Positions 54,801 to 62,391 of a stretch of DNA of 64,000 bases are shown here, piece by piece. The translations under genes and the position numbers were made by a program. The notes beneath the pieces were generated by a model that did not search any database, was not told the DNA's origin, and was given only the letters and a program-made list of their open reading frames with translations. The stretch covers positions 2,790,001-2,854,000 of the forward strand of contig NZ_CP051305.1 of the NCBI RefSeq assembly GCF_024181385.1. The letters are read 5' to 3'. The DNA is from Treponema sp. OMZ 798. Its GTDB lineage: Bacteria; Spirochaetota; Spirochaetia; Treponematales; Treponemataceae. Position 1 is the first letter of the stretch. Every line of letters begins with the position of its first letter.

Positions 54801-55498
54801 CCAAGCCTGAATTTTAAAGGTTCTTCTAATTCGCAAGGAGGCTGAGCTGCCTTATTGCCCGATGAGTCTGAAGTGAGGCCTGTCTCATTTAAAGTTTCAT
54901 TTTTGCGTAGATTTAAGGGAACGGGATGTTCTTGGAGGAGGGCAAAGTTTCTCTCCTTTTCAGGACCAGCATTTTTGGAAGCGGCACCTTCGGGTATGTT
55001 TACTGAATCGAGATCGAAACCTGCAAGCTTAAACAAGAGGCGGGGGTCATGATCTATTTCTTTGGCAAGCAAAAAAAGAACGGCTGCCATGTGCTTACAA
55101 GGGTCGCCAAAATCGGGACAGGTGCAATCCCTTTCGATTAAATTCCAGCGGGCAGGAATGAGCCTGACCTTCTTTTTCTTTAAGGCTTCGATTAGGGCCG
55201 GGCTCATAATTCCGGCTCGGAGGCCTGCGAGCTCGATAGGATGCTTTTCTAAGATTGAGCGGATTGCGTTTTCATTTGTTTTTGAAAGAGGCGGAAATTT
55301 AAAATACACATGGTACCAGGGAGCATAGTTTCCCTTAACCTTTGCTCCCGCCGTTTGTCCGTTTACTACAAGAGAATTTACCTTTCCGGTATTTGCATAA
55401 GTCTTCCCGCGAGACAATCTCCCCGAATCGTCGTAGGCCTTGAGCATCTCCAAAAACCATGCACCCCAGGGCGTTGTCCCATAACTTTGTCTTGCCAT
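51899..55498 (-). CDS. SWIM zinc-finger SNF2-family DNA translocase
   Basis: A 1,199-residue ATP-dependent DNA translocase of the HepA/RapA-like SNF2 group. A SWIM zinc finger lies at residues 125-136 (RDCTCPDFGDPCKHMAAVL). The helicase core begins at about residue 735, with LLADDMGLGKTVQIISLI, DEAQ in CIILDEAQAIKNSGT, LTGTPVENNLEDM, ISLKAGGTGLNLTAANRV and DQAADRAFRIGQTKNVFVHRF. No recruitment partner is adjacent. ATG 55498 is preferred over the TTG at 55504 because the -10 box ends only eight bases before it and no Shine-Dalgarno sequence is present. Confidence 0.92.
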   Translation of the reverse strand: MARQSYGTTPWGAWFLEMLKAYDDSGRLSRGKTYANTGKVNSLVVNGQTAGAKVKGNYAPWYHVYFKFPPLSKTNENAIRSILEKHPIELAGLRAGIMSPALIEALKKKKVRLIPARWNLIERDCTCPDFGDPCKHMAAVLFLLAKEIDHDPRLLFKLAGFDLDSVNIPEGAASKNAGPEKERNFALLQEHPVPLNLRKNETLNETGLTSDSSGNKAAQPPCELEEPLKFRLGESYLPLITGILPPEPNFTSGDFIIKLTEFYHKAVLNYGLNFYSQEKQGEEEKSVNPFLFARVKINIDNIRKQKRVFPLEPKSPLTVSIKLGENQEINQTLLQAQNFYKTRSSLNEMSPSVKILFSLFAIAGKLIQSSALIPAVFTENKKLFIFWKSLSASSEIKADILKFAASLTKDFFLPVEKWGRLYCAELLLTALLTEYAASLKFFPSKSYTRDKEIDSLFFSNEEIDISVPGKRNLDTVIYSWLSVLNYSNCGYEYRLTLDSLKEDEFFLLSALVRKAKENSGESESFENDASSFSLEAEAPFTELNIAAKRSKNPDDILRFPASLSAYLPALSILAVKKNIMLSREEAGLFLQRAAKLLQRFGIDIVLPKSLKNVLTPKPVISVKSVKGAGNVVSFLNLDDVLSYDRAVMLGDTVIDIDEFKKLFLNKSGLVKFNDQFLLLDPEEVAKMLKAFEKPADMREALQAVLSGNAVCSKPAAEIIDGIFRQDDIPVPQNLNAELRPYQEKGFRWLYANIKSGFGCLLADDMGLGKTVQIISLILAFKNSKEAEEPFLVIAPASLLSNWEHEIAKFAPSLKVDLYHGARRKFNTEADVIISTYQTMQNDIEKLKDKKVFCIILDEAQAIKNSGTKKAHAVKAIQARGRIALTGTPVENNLEDMRSIFDFFLPGYLGSADEFRKKWRIPIELHNSEIEADDLKKITSPFLLRRLKTDPKVISDLPDKIITNQYCNLTPEQLAIYENLVETELHKVMGAETKIERQAYVLKLLTALKQVCNHPRAYDKETPSEMKHSGKVTALIELLSEIISSGEKAIIFSQYVGTLNILKTIIQKELGTGPLLLHGQMPASKRKKAVGLFQTDPAYRIFLISLKAGGTGLNLTAANRVIHFDLWYNPAVEDQAADRAFRIGQTKNVFVHRFICSGTFEEKIDEMIQKKREISGMSISSGETWISKLSNEELAGLFKK

Positions 55499-55506
55499 TG
55501 TCAAGG

Positions 55507-55535
55507 AGTATAACAGAAGCGAGGATAATTTTCAA
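55507..55535 (-). promoter_or_regulatory. near-leaderless promoter of the SNF2 gene
   Basis: Minus strand: TTGAAA (55530-55535), 17-base spacer, TATACT (55507-55512), eight bases, ATG. Confidence 0.7.
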
Positions 55536-55611
55536 TTCCGGGATTTTCACCGCGTATTAAAGCCACAGTATTAAAAATTAACGAGATAGAGAAACTATAA
55601 TTTTATTTTCC

Positions 55612-55640
55612 TAGACCTTTTACTTAAAAAGTTGTATATT
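55612..55640 (+). promoter_or_regulatory. leaderless promoter of copA
   Basis: TAGACC (55612-55617), 17-base spacer, TATATT (55635-55640), six bases, ATG at 55647. No Shine-Dalgarno sequence and no operator-like repeat are visible, so regulation by a CopY-type repressor is not supported here. Confidence 0.65.
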
Positions 55641-55646
55641 ATTAAC

Positions 55647-58259
55647 ATGAATAAAAAGACAAAATTTAATATTACCGGTATGACCTGCTCGGCGTGTTCT
55701 TCTCATGTTCAAAGAGCTGTAGAAAAGCTTGAGGGGGCTGCCGAAGTACAGGTAAATCTTTTAACCAATAGTATGAGTGTCAATTATGATGAAAATCTTT
55801 TGACACCCGATAAGATTATAGAAGCGGTTAAAAAGGCCGGCTATGGAGCCGAGGACTTAGACGGATTAACAAAGCCTTCTCTTTCGGATTCATCCAAAGA
55901 TGGGGCAAAGCGTTCATCTCAGACGGATGCTGCAAAGCGTGAGCGGGATCAGGTAAAAACAAGACTTATTTGGTCCTTGATTTTTGTGCTTCCTCTTTTT
56001 TATATTTCTATGGGGCACATGGCGGGAGCCCCGATTCCTCATTTTTTGCATGGGATAGAAAATGCTATTCTTTTTAGTTTTACCCAGTTTTTATTGACTC
56101 TTCCTGTTTTGGTATTAAACAAAAAATTCTTTATAGGCGGCTTCAAGGCTTTTTTGAACAAGGCTCCAAATATGGATTCTCTTGTTGCAGTCGGTTCAGG
56201 GGCGGCCGTTATTTATGGAATTTTTGCCATTTATAAGATGGCCTACGGAATGGGGCATGGAGATACGGCAACTGTAGAGCGGTTTGCTCATGATCTTTAT
56301 TTTGAATCGGCTGCCGTTATTTTGGCCCTTGTAACCTTGGGCAAATTCCTTGAAGCTAATGCAAAGGGAAAAACTTCGCAGGCAATTACAAAGCTGATGA
56401 ACCTTAGGCCTAAAACCGCCCTTGTTATCAGGAACGGTAAGGAAGAAGAAATTCCTGTCGAGGAAATTGTAAAGGGCGATTTTGTTTTAATCAAGCCCGG
56501 TTTTTCCATTCCCGTTGACGGAGTTGTGGTTGAGGGCAGTTCTTCGGTAGATGAGGCTGCAATTACAGGTGAAAGTCTCCCGGTCGAAAAGGCTGCAGGA
56601 GACAAGGTTGTAAGCGCTTCCATTAACCTTTCGGGAACCTTTACCTTTAAGGCTGAAAGGGTAGGCGATGACACAACCCTCTCCCAAATAATTGCCCTTG
56701 TAGAAGAAGCCTCGGCCTCAAAGGCTCCTGTTTCAAAATTAGCAGATAAGATAAGCAATTACTTTGTGCCTGCGGTTATCCTTATTGCGGTGATTACCCT
56801 TTTTGTCTGGCTCGCCGCAGGAGAGGGTTTTGAATTTGCTCTTTCGAGGGCTATTTCGGTGCTTGTAATTTCCTGCCCATGTGCCCTAGGTCTTGCAACC
56901 CCCACCGCCATTATGGCAGGAACAGGGAAGGGTGCCCGTCTCGGTATTTTAATCCGCTCGGCTGAGGCCCTTGAAACTGCCCATAAAACAAACACCGTAG
57001 TCTTGGACAAGACAGGAACTATAACCCAAGGCCGCCCCGATGTAATCGAGATTAAAAAAACCGCAAGTTTTAGCGAGGACGAAGTGCTCAAGTTTGCTTA
57101 CAGCTTGGAAGTTCTTTCAGAGCATCCTTTGGCAAATGCCGTTATAAAACAGGCAAAGGAAAAAGGCTTGGATGTTTTAAAAATTAAGGACTTTAAGGCT
57201 GAACACGGCTTGGGTATTTCGGGTATCGAAGAGGCTTCGGAGCTAAAAATATTTGCAGGTAATGAAAAGCTTTTCCAAAAAAATAATATCGAAATTTCCC
57301 ATGCTGCATCAGAAATTGATGCTCTTGCAGAAAAAGGAGCAACTCCTCTTTTAATAGGTCTAAGCGGTGCTAAAGACGGAAGTTCTTCAGGAACCGATTC
57401 AGGTGCAAAGCTCATCGGAATTATAGCCGTGGCCGACAAAATTAAGGAAGGCAGCATCGAGGCTATTGCAGAGTTTAAGGCTATGGGCATAAAAACTATA
57501 ATGCTGACAGGTGACAATAAAAAAACTGCAAATGCCATAAAGGCCCAAACAGGAGTCGACGGTTTTGCTGCCGAGCTTTTGCCTCAAAACAAAAAGAGTG
57601 AAATCGAAAAACTTCATCAAGCCGGTCATAAAACGGCTATGATAGGCGACGGCATAAACGATGCTCCGGCCCTTATGACGGCCGATGTTGGGATCGCCAT
57701 AGGCAACGGAACCGATATAGCGATTGAAAGTGCGGATATTATTTTGATGAATGACAGCCTGCAATCTGCGGTCGATTCGATTCAATTAAGCCGTGTTGTA
57801 ATGCGCAATATAAAGGAAAATCTTTTTTGGGCACTCTTTTATAATTCTCTATGTATACCATTAGCGGCAGGAGTTTTTTATCCTGTCTTCGGCATAGTTT
57901 TAAGCCCGATGATTGCGGCTGCTGCAATGAGCTTGAGCTCGGTGTCGGTTGTAAGTAATGCCCTGCGCTTAAATTATTTTAAGCCCAAACGGAAACATAA
58001 AATAAACCGTAATGCAGAATCTTGCATAACGGAAGAAAATAAAATTAAGGAGAAAGAACTTATGAATACTGTATTAAAGGTAAACGGAATGCAGTGCCAA
58101 CACTGTGTTTCCCATGTTAAGGAAGCCTTAACAAAGATTTCGGGGGTTTCTGCCGAAATAGATTTGGGCGCAAAAACTGCAACTATTTCACATCCTGAAA
58201 GCGTTGCAGTTGCAGATCTAAAAAAAGCTATTGAAGAAGCCGGATACACGGTAGAATAG
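55647..58259 (+). CDS. copA: copper-exporting P-type ATPase with fused C-terminal HMA domain
   Basis: P1B-1 copper pump in the inner membrane. Order of features: N-terminal HMA with GMTCSACSSHV (Cys14, Cys17); membrane helices; TGES in AAITGESLPVEKA; the CPC transport motif in ISCPCALGLATPTAIM; DKTGTIT phosphorylation site; GDGINDAPAL hinge; and the Cu-specific FWALFYNSLCIP and MSLSSVSVVSNALRL of the last helices. After the usual CopA end comes a charged linker and a second HMA, residues 806-870, with GMQCQHCVSHV. An internal Shine-Dalgarno and ATG precede that second HMA. The frame can be read back to TTG 55632, but the promoter favours 55647. Confidence 0.95.
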   Translation: MNKKTKFNITGMTCSACSSHVQRAVEKLEGAAEVQVNLLTNSMSVNYDENLLTPDKIIEAVKKAGYGAEDLDGLTKPSLSDSSKDGAKRSSQTDAAKRERDQVKTRLIWSLIFVLPLFYISMGHMAGAPIPHFLHGIENAILFSFTQFLLTLPVLVLNKKFFIGGFKAFLNKAPNMDSLVAVGSGAAVIYGIFAIYKMAYGMGHGDTATVERFAHDLYFESAAVILALVTLGKFLEANAKGKTSQAITKLMNLRPKTALVIRNGKEEEIPVEEIVKGDFVLIKPGFSIPVDGVVVEGSSSVDEAAITGESLPVEKAAGDKVVSASINLSGTFTFKAERVGDDTTLSQIIALVEEASASKAPVSKLADKISNYFVPAVILIAVITLFVWLAAGEGFEFALSRAISVLVISCPCALGLATPTAIMAGTGKGARLGILIRSAEALETAHKTNTVVLDKTGTITQGRPDVIEIKKTASFSEDEVLKFAYSLEVLSEHPLANAVIKQAKEKGLDVLKIKDFKAEHGLGISGIEEASELKIFAGNEKLFQKNNIEISHAASEIDALAEKGATPLLIGLSGAKDGSSSGTDSGAKLIGIIAVADKIKEGSIEAIAEFKAMGIKTIMLTGDNKKTANAIKAQTGVDGFAAELLPQNKKSEIEKLHQAGHKTAMIGDGINDAPALMTADVGIAIGNGTDIAIESADIILMNDSLQSAVDSIQLSRVVMRNIKENLFWALFYNSLCIPLAAGVFYPVFGIVLSPMIAAAAMSLSSVSVVSNALRLNYFKPKRKHKINRNAESCITEENKIKEKELMNTVLKVNGMQCQHCVSHVKEALTKISGVSAEIDLGAKTATISHPESVAVADLKKAIEEAGYTVE
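58062..58259 (+). CDS. possible internal CopZ-like copper chaperone (in-frame start inside copA)
   Basis: AAGGAG at 58047-58052 stands nine bases before an in-frame ATG at 58062 within copA. Translation from there yields a 65-residue HMA protein with MNTVLKVNGMQCQHC, the size and motif of a stand-alone CopZ. It would be made in addition to the full pump. This is an inference from sequence. The likely history is fusion of a downstream copZ to copA by loss of the copA stop, with the ribosome site retained. Confidence 0.5.
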   Translation: MNTVLKVNGMQCQHCVSHVKEALTKISGVSAEIDLGAKTATISHPESVAVADLKKAIEEAGYTVE

Positions 58260-58302
58260 CTTTAAAACTGTAACTTTTTTTAAGGCTGTAATTTATTAAA
58301 AG

Positions 58303-58338
58303 AAAAAATCGGCCATGCCTAACTTCGGCCGATTTTTT
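58303..58338. terminator. bidirectional intrinsic terminator after copA
   Basis: AAAAAATCGGCC (58303-58314) pairs with GGCCGATTTTTT (58327-58338). Either direction ends in a run of Us, so it can serve both copA and the convergent kinase-like gene. Confidence 0.85.
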
Positions 58339-58384
58339 TTAAGTTGCTGGAAACGCTTAAGACCGGCTAAGATACTGTCAGCTT

Positions 58385-59206
58385 TTACGGAAAAGGCTTA
58401 TATTCGTTTACCATGCTTATCGCTGAAGAAACTTTTCGGCCTTCCGACATTTCTTGAGCTATATCCGTTGCTTTTTGAATTAAACCTGCATTATCGGCAA
58501 CACCGTGTAAAATAACCTCATCTTCCGAAATATCAGCTTCTAAGAAGTAGATCTGAAGCTTTAGATCAAAGGAAATGTGATTTACAATCCTTTGAGCTAA
58601 TAAAAGCTCTTTGATTCTTTTGTCGCTTAAGGCTGCTTCTTCCTTGCTTATTGTTTTTTCAAAACCGAATTTGATTATTTCGGCAGCTTGGAGAGGCGTT
58701 ATATGCCCGGTATTTATAACCAAGTTATATTCGGAGGAGTCTTCATTTGCAGTATTAAAAAAGCTTTTGTGGAAACCGTCGCGGTTATTGTCGCTTTCTT
58801 CCATTCTGGCTCTGGCATCTTTTTCGGAGTAATTAAATTCCTTCATCAGTCTTGAAATTCTTACATCGTCTGCGGCAACAAGGCGAACTGAATAAAGGCC
58901 GGGGACATTCCTTAAAATTGCAAATCCTCCTCTTCCTATAAAAATACTGTTTCCTGAAGAGGCATGTTCATATACTGCTTCGCGCAGATAATCAAAGTAA
59001 GAATCTCTTTCTCTCGATAGAGATGCCCAAAACCCGGGTTTGCGTTCATCATATTTTTTTAACTGAGCTTCAGAAATTCCCCGTGAGAGCAAATCTTTCT
59101 CCAACGACTTACGGTCGATAAAGTTGTAATTTAAAAGCTTGGCCAGCTCAATTGCTGTTTCATCGCCAAAGGAAGCGATCTTTCTTGAAATAGTTATAAT
59201 TGCCAT
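58385..59206 (-). CDS. cytidylate kinase-like protein with BON-like C-terminal region
   Basis: A 273-residue protein of the cytidylate-kinase-like (Cytidylate_kin2) family. The start MAIITISRKIASFGDETAIELAKLLNYNFIDRKSLE follows the family but replaces the usual GSGG(R/K) P-loop with ASFGDE. GRGGFAILRNVPGLYSVRLVA and DKRI follow. The C-terminal 65 residues (VNHISFDLKLQIYFLEADISEDEVILHGVAD) resemble a BON-like domain. Whether it still phosphorylates a nucleotide is doubtful. AGGAGG precedes the ATG. Confidence 0.75.
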   Translation of the reverse strand: MAIITISRKIASFGDETAIELAKLLNYNFIDRKSLEKDLLSRGISEAQLKKYDERKPGFWASLSRERDSYFDYLREAVYEHASSGNSIFIGRGGFAILRNVPGLYSVRLVAADDVRISRLMKEFNYSEKDARARMEESDNNRDGFHKSFFNTANEDSSEYNLVINTGHITPLQAAEIIKFGFEKTISKEEAALSDKRIKELLLAQRIVNHISFDLKLQIYFLEADISEDEVILHGVADNAGLIQKATDIAQEMSEGRKVSSAISMVNEYKPFP

Positions 59207-59290
59207 AAAAACCTCCTATTGCAATTAAATTCTCTTTATAATAGAATAACTCGAAATCCTTGATATGTCAAATGGAGAATTGCGATTTTT

Positions 59291-59857
59291 ATGGAAAAGA
59301 ATAATGAGATTATATGGAAGCCCGATTCCTCCAGAGAAATATTAAAAACAAGGGTCTTTACCGTATGCGAAAAAGATAGTATTTCTCCTGAAGGAGAAAA
59401 AAAGACCTTTATTTCTTTAAAAGCTCCGAGTTGGGTCATTATTGTGCCTGTTTACCGGGATTCCTCCGGAGAAGATATCTTTGTGATGGTACAGCAGTGG
59501 CGGCACGGCTCTGAAAGTGTCTGTATAGAATTTCCCGGCGGTGTTGTAGATGCAGACGAAAGACCGGAAGATGCCGCTTTGCGCGAGCTTATTGAAGAAA
59601 CAGGGCGGACTCCTAAAAATATAAAATGCTTGTCGGTTCTGTCTCCCAATCCCGCAATAATGGAAAACTCTTGCACCATCTTTTTAGCCGAGCTTGACAG
59701 GGGAGAGGTTAAACAAAATCTGGATGAAGACGAATTCTTAAATATTATTGAAATCCCTGCGAAAAAAGTTATTCAAAATATGGGCAATCCTCCTTATACT
59801 CATGCAATAATGAATGCTGCCCTTTTCCTTTACTTAAAAGAAAAACAATATCACTGA
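59291..59857 (+). CDS. NUDIX hydrolase (ADP-ribose pyrophosphatase type)
   Basis: Hydrolyses nucleoside diphosphates linked to another group, probably ADP-ribose. The Nudix box is GVVDADERPEDAALRELIEETG, preceded by QQWRHGSESVCIEFPGG, typical of the ADP-ribose branch, and followed by LSPNPAIMENSCTIFLA. At 188 residues the length is normal. GGAG lies about 13 bases upstream. Its stop lies inside the first of three palindromic repeats. Confidence 0.9.
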   Translation: MEKNNEIIWKPDSSREILKTRVFTVCEKDSISPEGEKKTFISLKAPSWVIIVPVYRDSSGEDIFVMVQQWRHGSESVCIEFPGGVVDADERPEDAALRELIEETGRTPKNIKCLSVLSPNPAIMENSCTIFLAELDRGEVKQNLDEDEFLNIIEIPAKKVIQNMGNPPYTHAIMNAALFLYLKEKQYH

Positions 59858-59905
59858 TATATCGGTGTACTGATATATCAGTGATTGCTCACCGATATAT
59901 CAGTG
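59852..59905 (+). repeat. three palindromic 16-base repeats
   Basis: CACTGATATATCGGTG (59852-59867), TACTGATATATCAGTG (59868-59883) and CACCGATATATCAGTG (59890-59905). Each is a near-perfect palindrome with the core CTGATATATCAG. The first and third can also pair with each other. They lie between the NUDIX stop and dps and look like operator sites. Confidence 0.75.
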
Positions 59906-60064
59906 AAAATTCCGATAAAAACAATCTTTTTTATTAAAATTTTAAATAATTTCTGAATATTTCGACAAAATTCCTCTATTTTTGCTTAAAAAATGCTTTT
60001 TCATTCGTTTTTATATTTAGCATGAAAATTGCTTACATATAACTGAACACATATGGAGGTGTTT

Positions 60065-60502
60065 ATGAACAATATAATTAAAAGATTATCAGTCCACACT
60101 GCCGACTTTGCAGTTCTTTATATAAAGCTGCATAATTATCACTGGCATGTAGAAGGGCTCGATTTTAAGCCTGTGCATGAAATGATAGAGTCATATTACG
60201 ATAATATGAGCGATTTCTATGATGCGGTTGCTGAAAGAATTTTACAGCTAAACGAAAAAGCTCCCTCTTCTATGAAAGAGTATTTGGCAATAACGGGAAT
60301 AGAGGAAGAAACAGATAAATCGTTTAAAACCGCAGATGCTCTTAAAAAAATCTTAGGCGATTTCGAGTACATTGCAAAAGAAATAAAGGTAACTCAAATT
60401 GAAGCTGCAGACAGCAATGATGTAGCTACAGACGGAATCCTTAGCGGGATTATCGAATACCTTGACAAAGAAATATGGATGTTAAAATCCGCTTTGAAAT
60501 AA
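60065..60502 (+). CDS. dps: Dps-family ferritin-like protein (TpF1-like)
   Basis: Iron-storing mini-ferritin that also protects from peroxide. Typical ferroxidase sequence lies at LHNYHWHVEGLDFKPVHEMIESYYDNMSDFYDAVAERIL, with His and Asp/Glu ligands from two subunits. The 145-residue protein corresponds to the TpF1 antigen group of treponemes. TGGAGG precedes the ATG at 60065; the frame opens at 60053. The peroxiredoxin gene lies 18 bases downstream, making an oxidative-stress operon. Confidence 0.92.
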   Translation: MNNIIKRLSVHTADFAVLYIKLHNYHWHVEGLDFKPVHEMIESYYDNMSDFYDAVAERILQLNEKAPSSMKEYLAITGIEEETDKSFKTADALKKILGDFEYIAKEIKVTQIEAADSNDVATDGILSGIIEYLDKEIWMLKSALK

Positions 60503-60520
60503 ATTTTTAAGGAGAAAATT

Positions 60521-61168
60521 ATGGAACAAATGGCAATGAATATGCCCCTTTTGGGAGATGACTTCCCTCAATTAACAGTTTCGACAACACATGGAGCTAT
60601 GAAGCTTCCCTGTGATCTTAAAGGCAGCTGGTTTGTGCTCTTTAGCCACCCTGCCGATTTTACACCCGTATGTACTACGGAATTTGTAGCTTTTCAAAAC
60701 TTAACACCTGAATTTGAAAAGCTCGGTGTAAAACTCATCGGTCTTTCTGTAGACCAAATGCAGAGCCACTTAAAATGGATTGAATGGATCAAGGAAAAAC
60801 TCGGAGTTGAGATTACCTTCCCTGTAATTGCTGCAAATGACAGCATTGCAAATCAGATCGGACTCTTGCACCCCGGAAAAGGTACAAACACTGTTCGTGC
60901 CGTATTTGTTGTAGACCCTAACGGCAAGGTCAGACTTGTTCTTTACTATCCGCAGGAAATCGGACGAAACATGGAAGAAATTCTTAGAGCCGTTAAGGCC
61001 CTTCAGATTTCCGACAAGAACAAGGTTGCTATGCCCGCAGACTGGCCCAACAACAGCTTGATCAAGGATAAGGTAATTATTCCTCCTCCTCCCACAGAAG
61101 CGGAAGCCAAAAAGCGCTTAAAGGAGTATGAGGGTTACGACTTCTGGTTCTGCCACAAGTCTTTGTAA
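60521..61168 (+). CDS. peroxiredoxin (Prx6/archaeal-type)
   Basis: Thiol peroxidase with peroxidatic Cys51 in [13 protein letters not shown]. The Prx6-type arginine region is [22 protein letters not shown], and the long C-terminus ends DFWFCHKSL, supplying a second Cys near residue 211. It is thus probably a two-Cys member of the one-Cys-like subfamily. Length is 215 residues. GGAG precedes the ATG, and dps is directly upstream. Confidence 0.93.
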   Translation: MEQMAMNMPLLGDDFPQLTVSTTHGAMKLPCDLKGSWFVLFSHPADFTPVCTTEFVAFQNLTPEFEKLGVKLIGLSVDQMQSHLKWIEWIKEKLGVEITFPVIAANDSIANQIGLLHPGKGTNTVRAVFVVDPNGKVRLVLYYPQEIGRNMEEILRAVKALQISDKNKVAMPADWPNNSLIKDKVIIPPPPTEAEAKKRLKEYEGYDFWFCHKSL

Positions 61169-61200
61169 TCTTAAAATAATTTAAAAAAGTAATTTAAAAT

Positions 61201-61240
61201 AAAAAGCCCTGCATTGATAATCTCAATTCAGGGCTTTTTA
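61201..61240. terminator. strong bidirectional terminator after the peroxiredoxin gene
   Basis: AAAAGCCCTG (61202-61211) and CAGGGCTTTT (61229-61238) form a ten-pair stem with an additional ATTGA/TCAAT inner stem and end in U-tracts on both strands. It should end both the peroxiredoxin and folD transcripts. Confidence 0.88.
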
Positions 61241-61306
61241 TTAGGATTAGATAGTTTACGTGAGTAAATTATCTAAAAACATAAATTTTAGATTTTCCAT
61301 TAAAGT

Positions 61307-62188
61307 TTATTCCAAACCGTTTTGACGTTTTGCCGCAACAAGTGTATTTGCAACAAGCATTGCGATTGTCATAGGGCCTACTCCCTTGGGTACCGGCGTT
61401 ATTGCTGAGGCAATTTCGCAGGCGGGCTCAAAGTCGACATCTCCTACAAGTCTAAAGCCGCTCTTTTTTGAGCTGTCATCAATGCGGTTTACGCCGACAT
61501 CTATAACGACAGCGCCTTTTTTAATCATATCGGCCTTAATAAATTGAGGCTTTCCCATAGCTGCAACTAAAATATCGGCCTCTCGTGTAACTTCAGGTAA
61601 ATTCTTTGTACCGCTGTGGCAAACCGTTACTGTGGCGTTTACATCCTTATTCATCATTAAAACGGAAAGAGGTTTTCCTACTATGTTGGAACGGCCTACA
61701 ATTACAACCTTTGCTCCGCTTGTTTCAACTCCTGTTCTCTTTAAAAGATGAATTACGCCGTGGGGTGTACAGGGAATAAAGGTGTCGTGTCCTAAAAGGA
61801 GCTTTCCTACATTTACCGGATGGAAACCGTCTACATCCTTTTCGGGGCTTATAGTCTCAATGACCGTATCGGGATCGATCTGCTTTGGCAGGGGTAATTG
61901 AACCAAAATACCGTTTACCAGCTTATCGGCATTGAGTTCTTTAATAAGTTTAAGTAACTCATCCTGAGTTGTTGTTTCAGGAAGTCTGAATGTTCTGTCA
62001 TTCATTCCTACCTCGTGAAGAGCATTTGTTTTTCCCTTTACATAGGATTGGGATGCGGGATCATTCCCTACCAAAATAACGGCCAAGGTGGGCTGAACTC
62101 CCATTGCCTTTATTTTTTCAACATCTTTTGCAACATCGGCTCGTAGGTCGGCAGCTATCTGTGCGCCGTCAATAATTTTTGCACTCAT
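61307..62188 (-). CDS. folD: bifunctional methylene-THF dehydrogenase / methenyl-THF cyclohydrolase
   Basis: Interconverts one-carbon tetrahydrofolate forms. Signatures are [59 protein letters not shown], and [14 protein letters not shown], with [16 protein letters not shown] at the end. 293 residues is normal. TGGAGG precedes the ATG. It shares its upstream region with the divergent outer-membrane protein gene. Confidence 0.96.
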   Translation of the reverse strand: MSAKIIDGAQIAADLRADVAKDVEKIKAMGVQPTLAVILVGNDPASQSYVKGKTNALHEVGMNDRTFRLPETTTQDELLKLIKELNADKLVNGILVQLPLPKQIDPDTVIETISPEKDVDGFHPVNVGKLLLGHDTFIPCTPHGVIHLLKRTGVETSGAKVVIVGRSNIVGKPLSVLMMNKDVNATVTVCHSGTKNLPEVTREADILVAAMGKPQFIKADMIKKGAVVIDVGVNRIDDSSKKSGFRLVGDVDFEPACEIASAITPVPKGVGPMTIAMLVANTLVAAKRQNGLE

Positions 62189-62274
62189 TTTTTTCCTCCA
62201 TTAGTAGATTAAGTAACTATTATTCTTCTTGTTTGTTCTAAACTCGTGTTAGTTTAGAAAAGACAAGAGTTTTT

Positions 62275-62306
62275 ATGTTATCTAACATTTACTATGTTAT
62301 AACATA
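62275..62306. promoter_or_regulatory. two tandem palindromic operator-like sites
   Basis: ATGTTA-TC-TAACAT (62275-62288) and ATGTTA-TAACAT (62294-62305; a perfect 14-base palindrome when extended to 62293-62306). Their centres are 18 bases apart. They lie between divergent folD and omp genes and could bind one regulator for both. Confidence 0.5.
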
Positions 62307-62332
62307 ATGTGATTTTGTGCAAGTCTTACATA

Positions 62333-62362
62333 TAGACATTCTTGTAAAAAATAAGATATACT
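62333..62362 (+). promoter_or_regulatory. promoter of the outer-membrane protein gene
   Basis: TAGACA (62333-62338), 18-base spacer and TATACT (62357-62362), with the predicted start about 23 bases before the GTG. Confidence 0.55.
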
Positions 62363-62391
62363 ATTTTCATTAAGTTAGAGGTGAATAAAAA

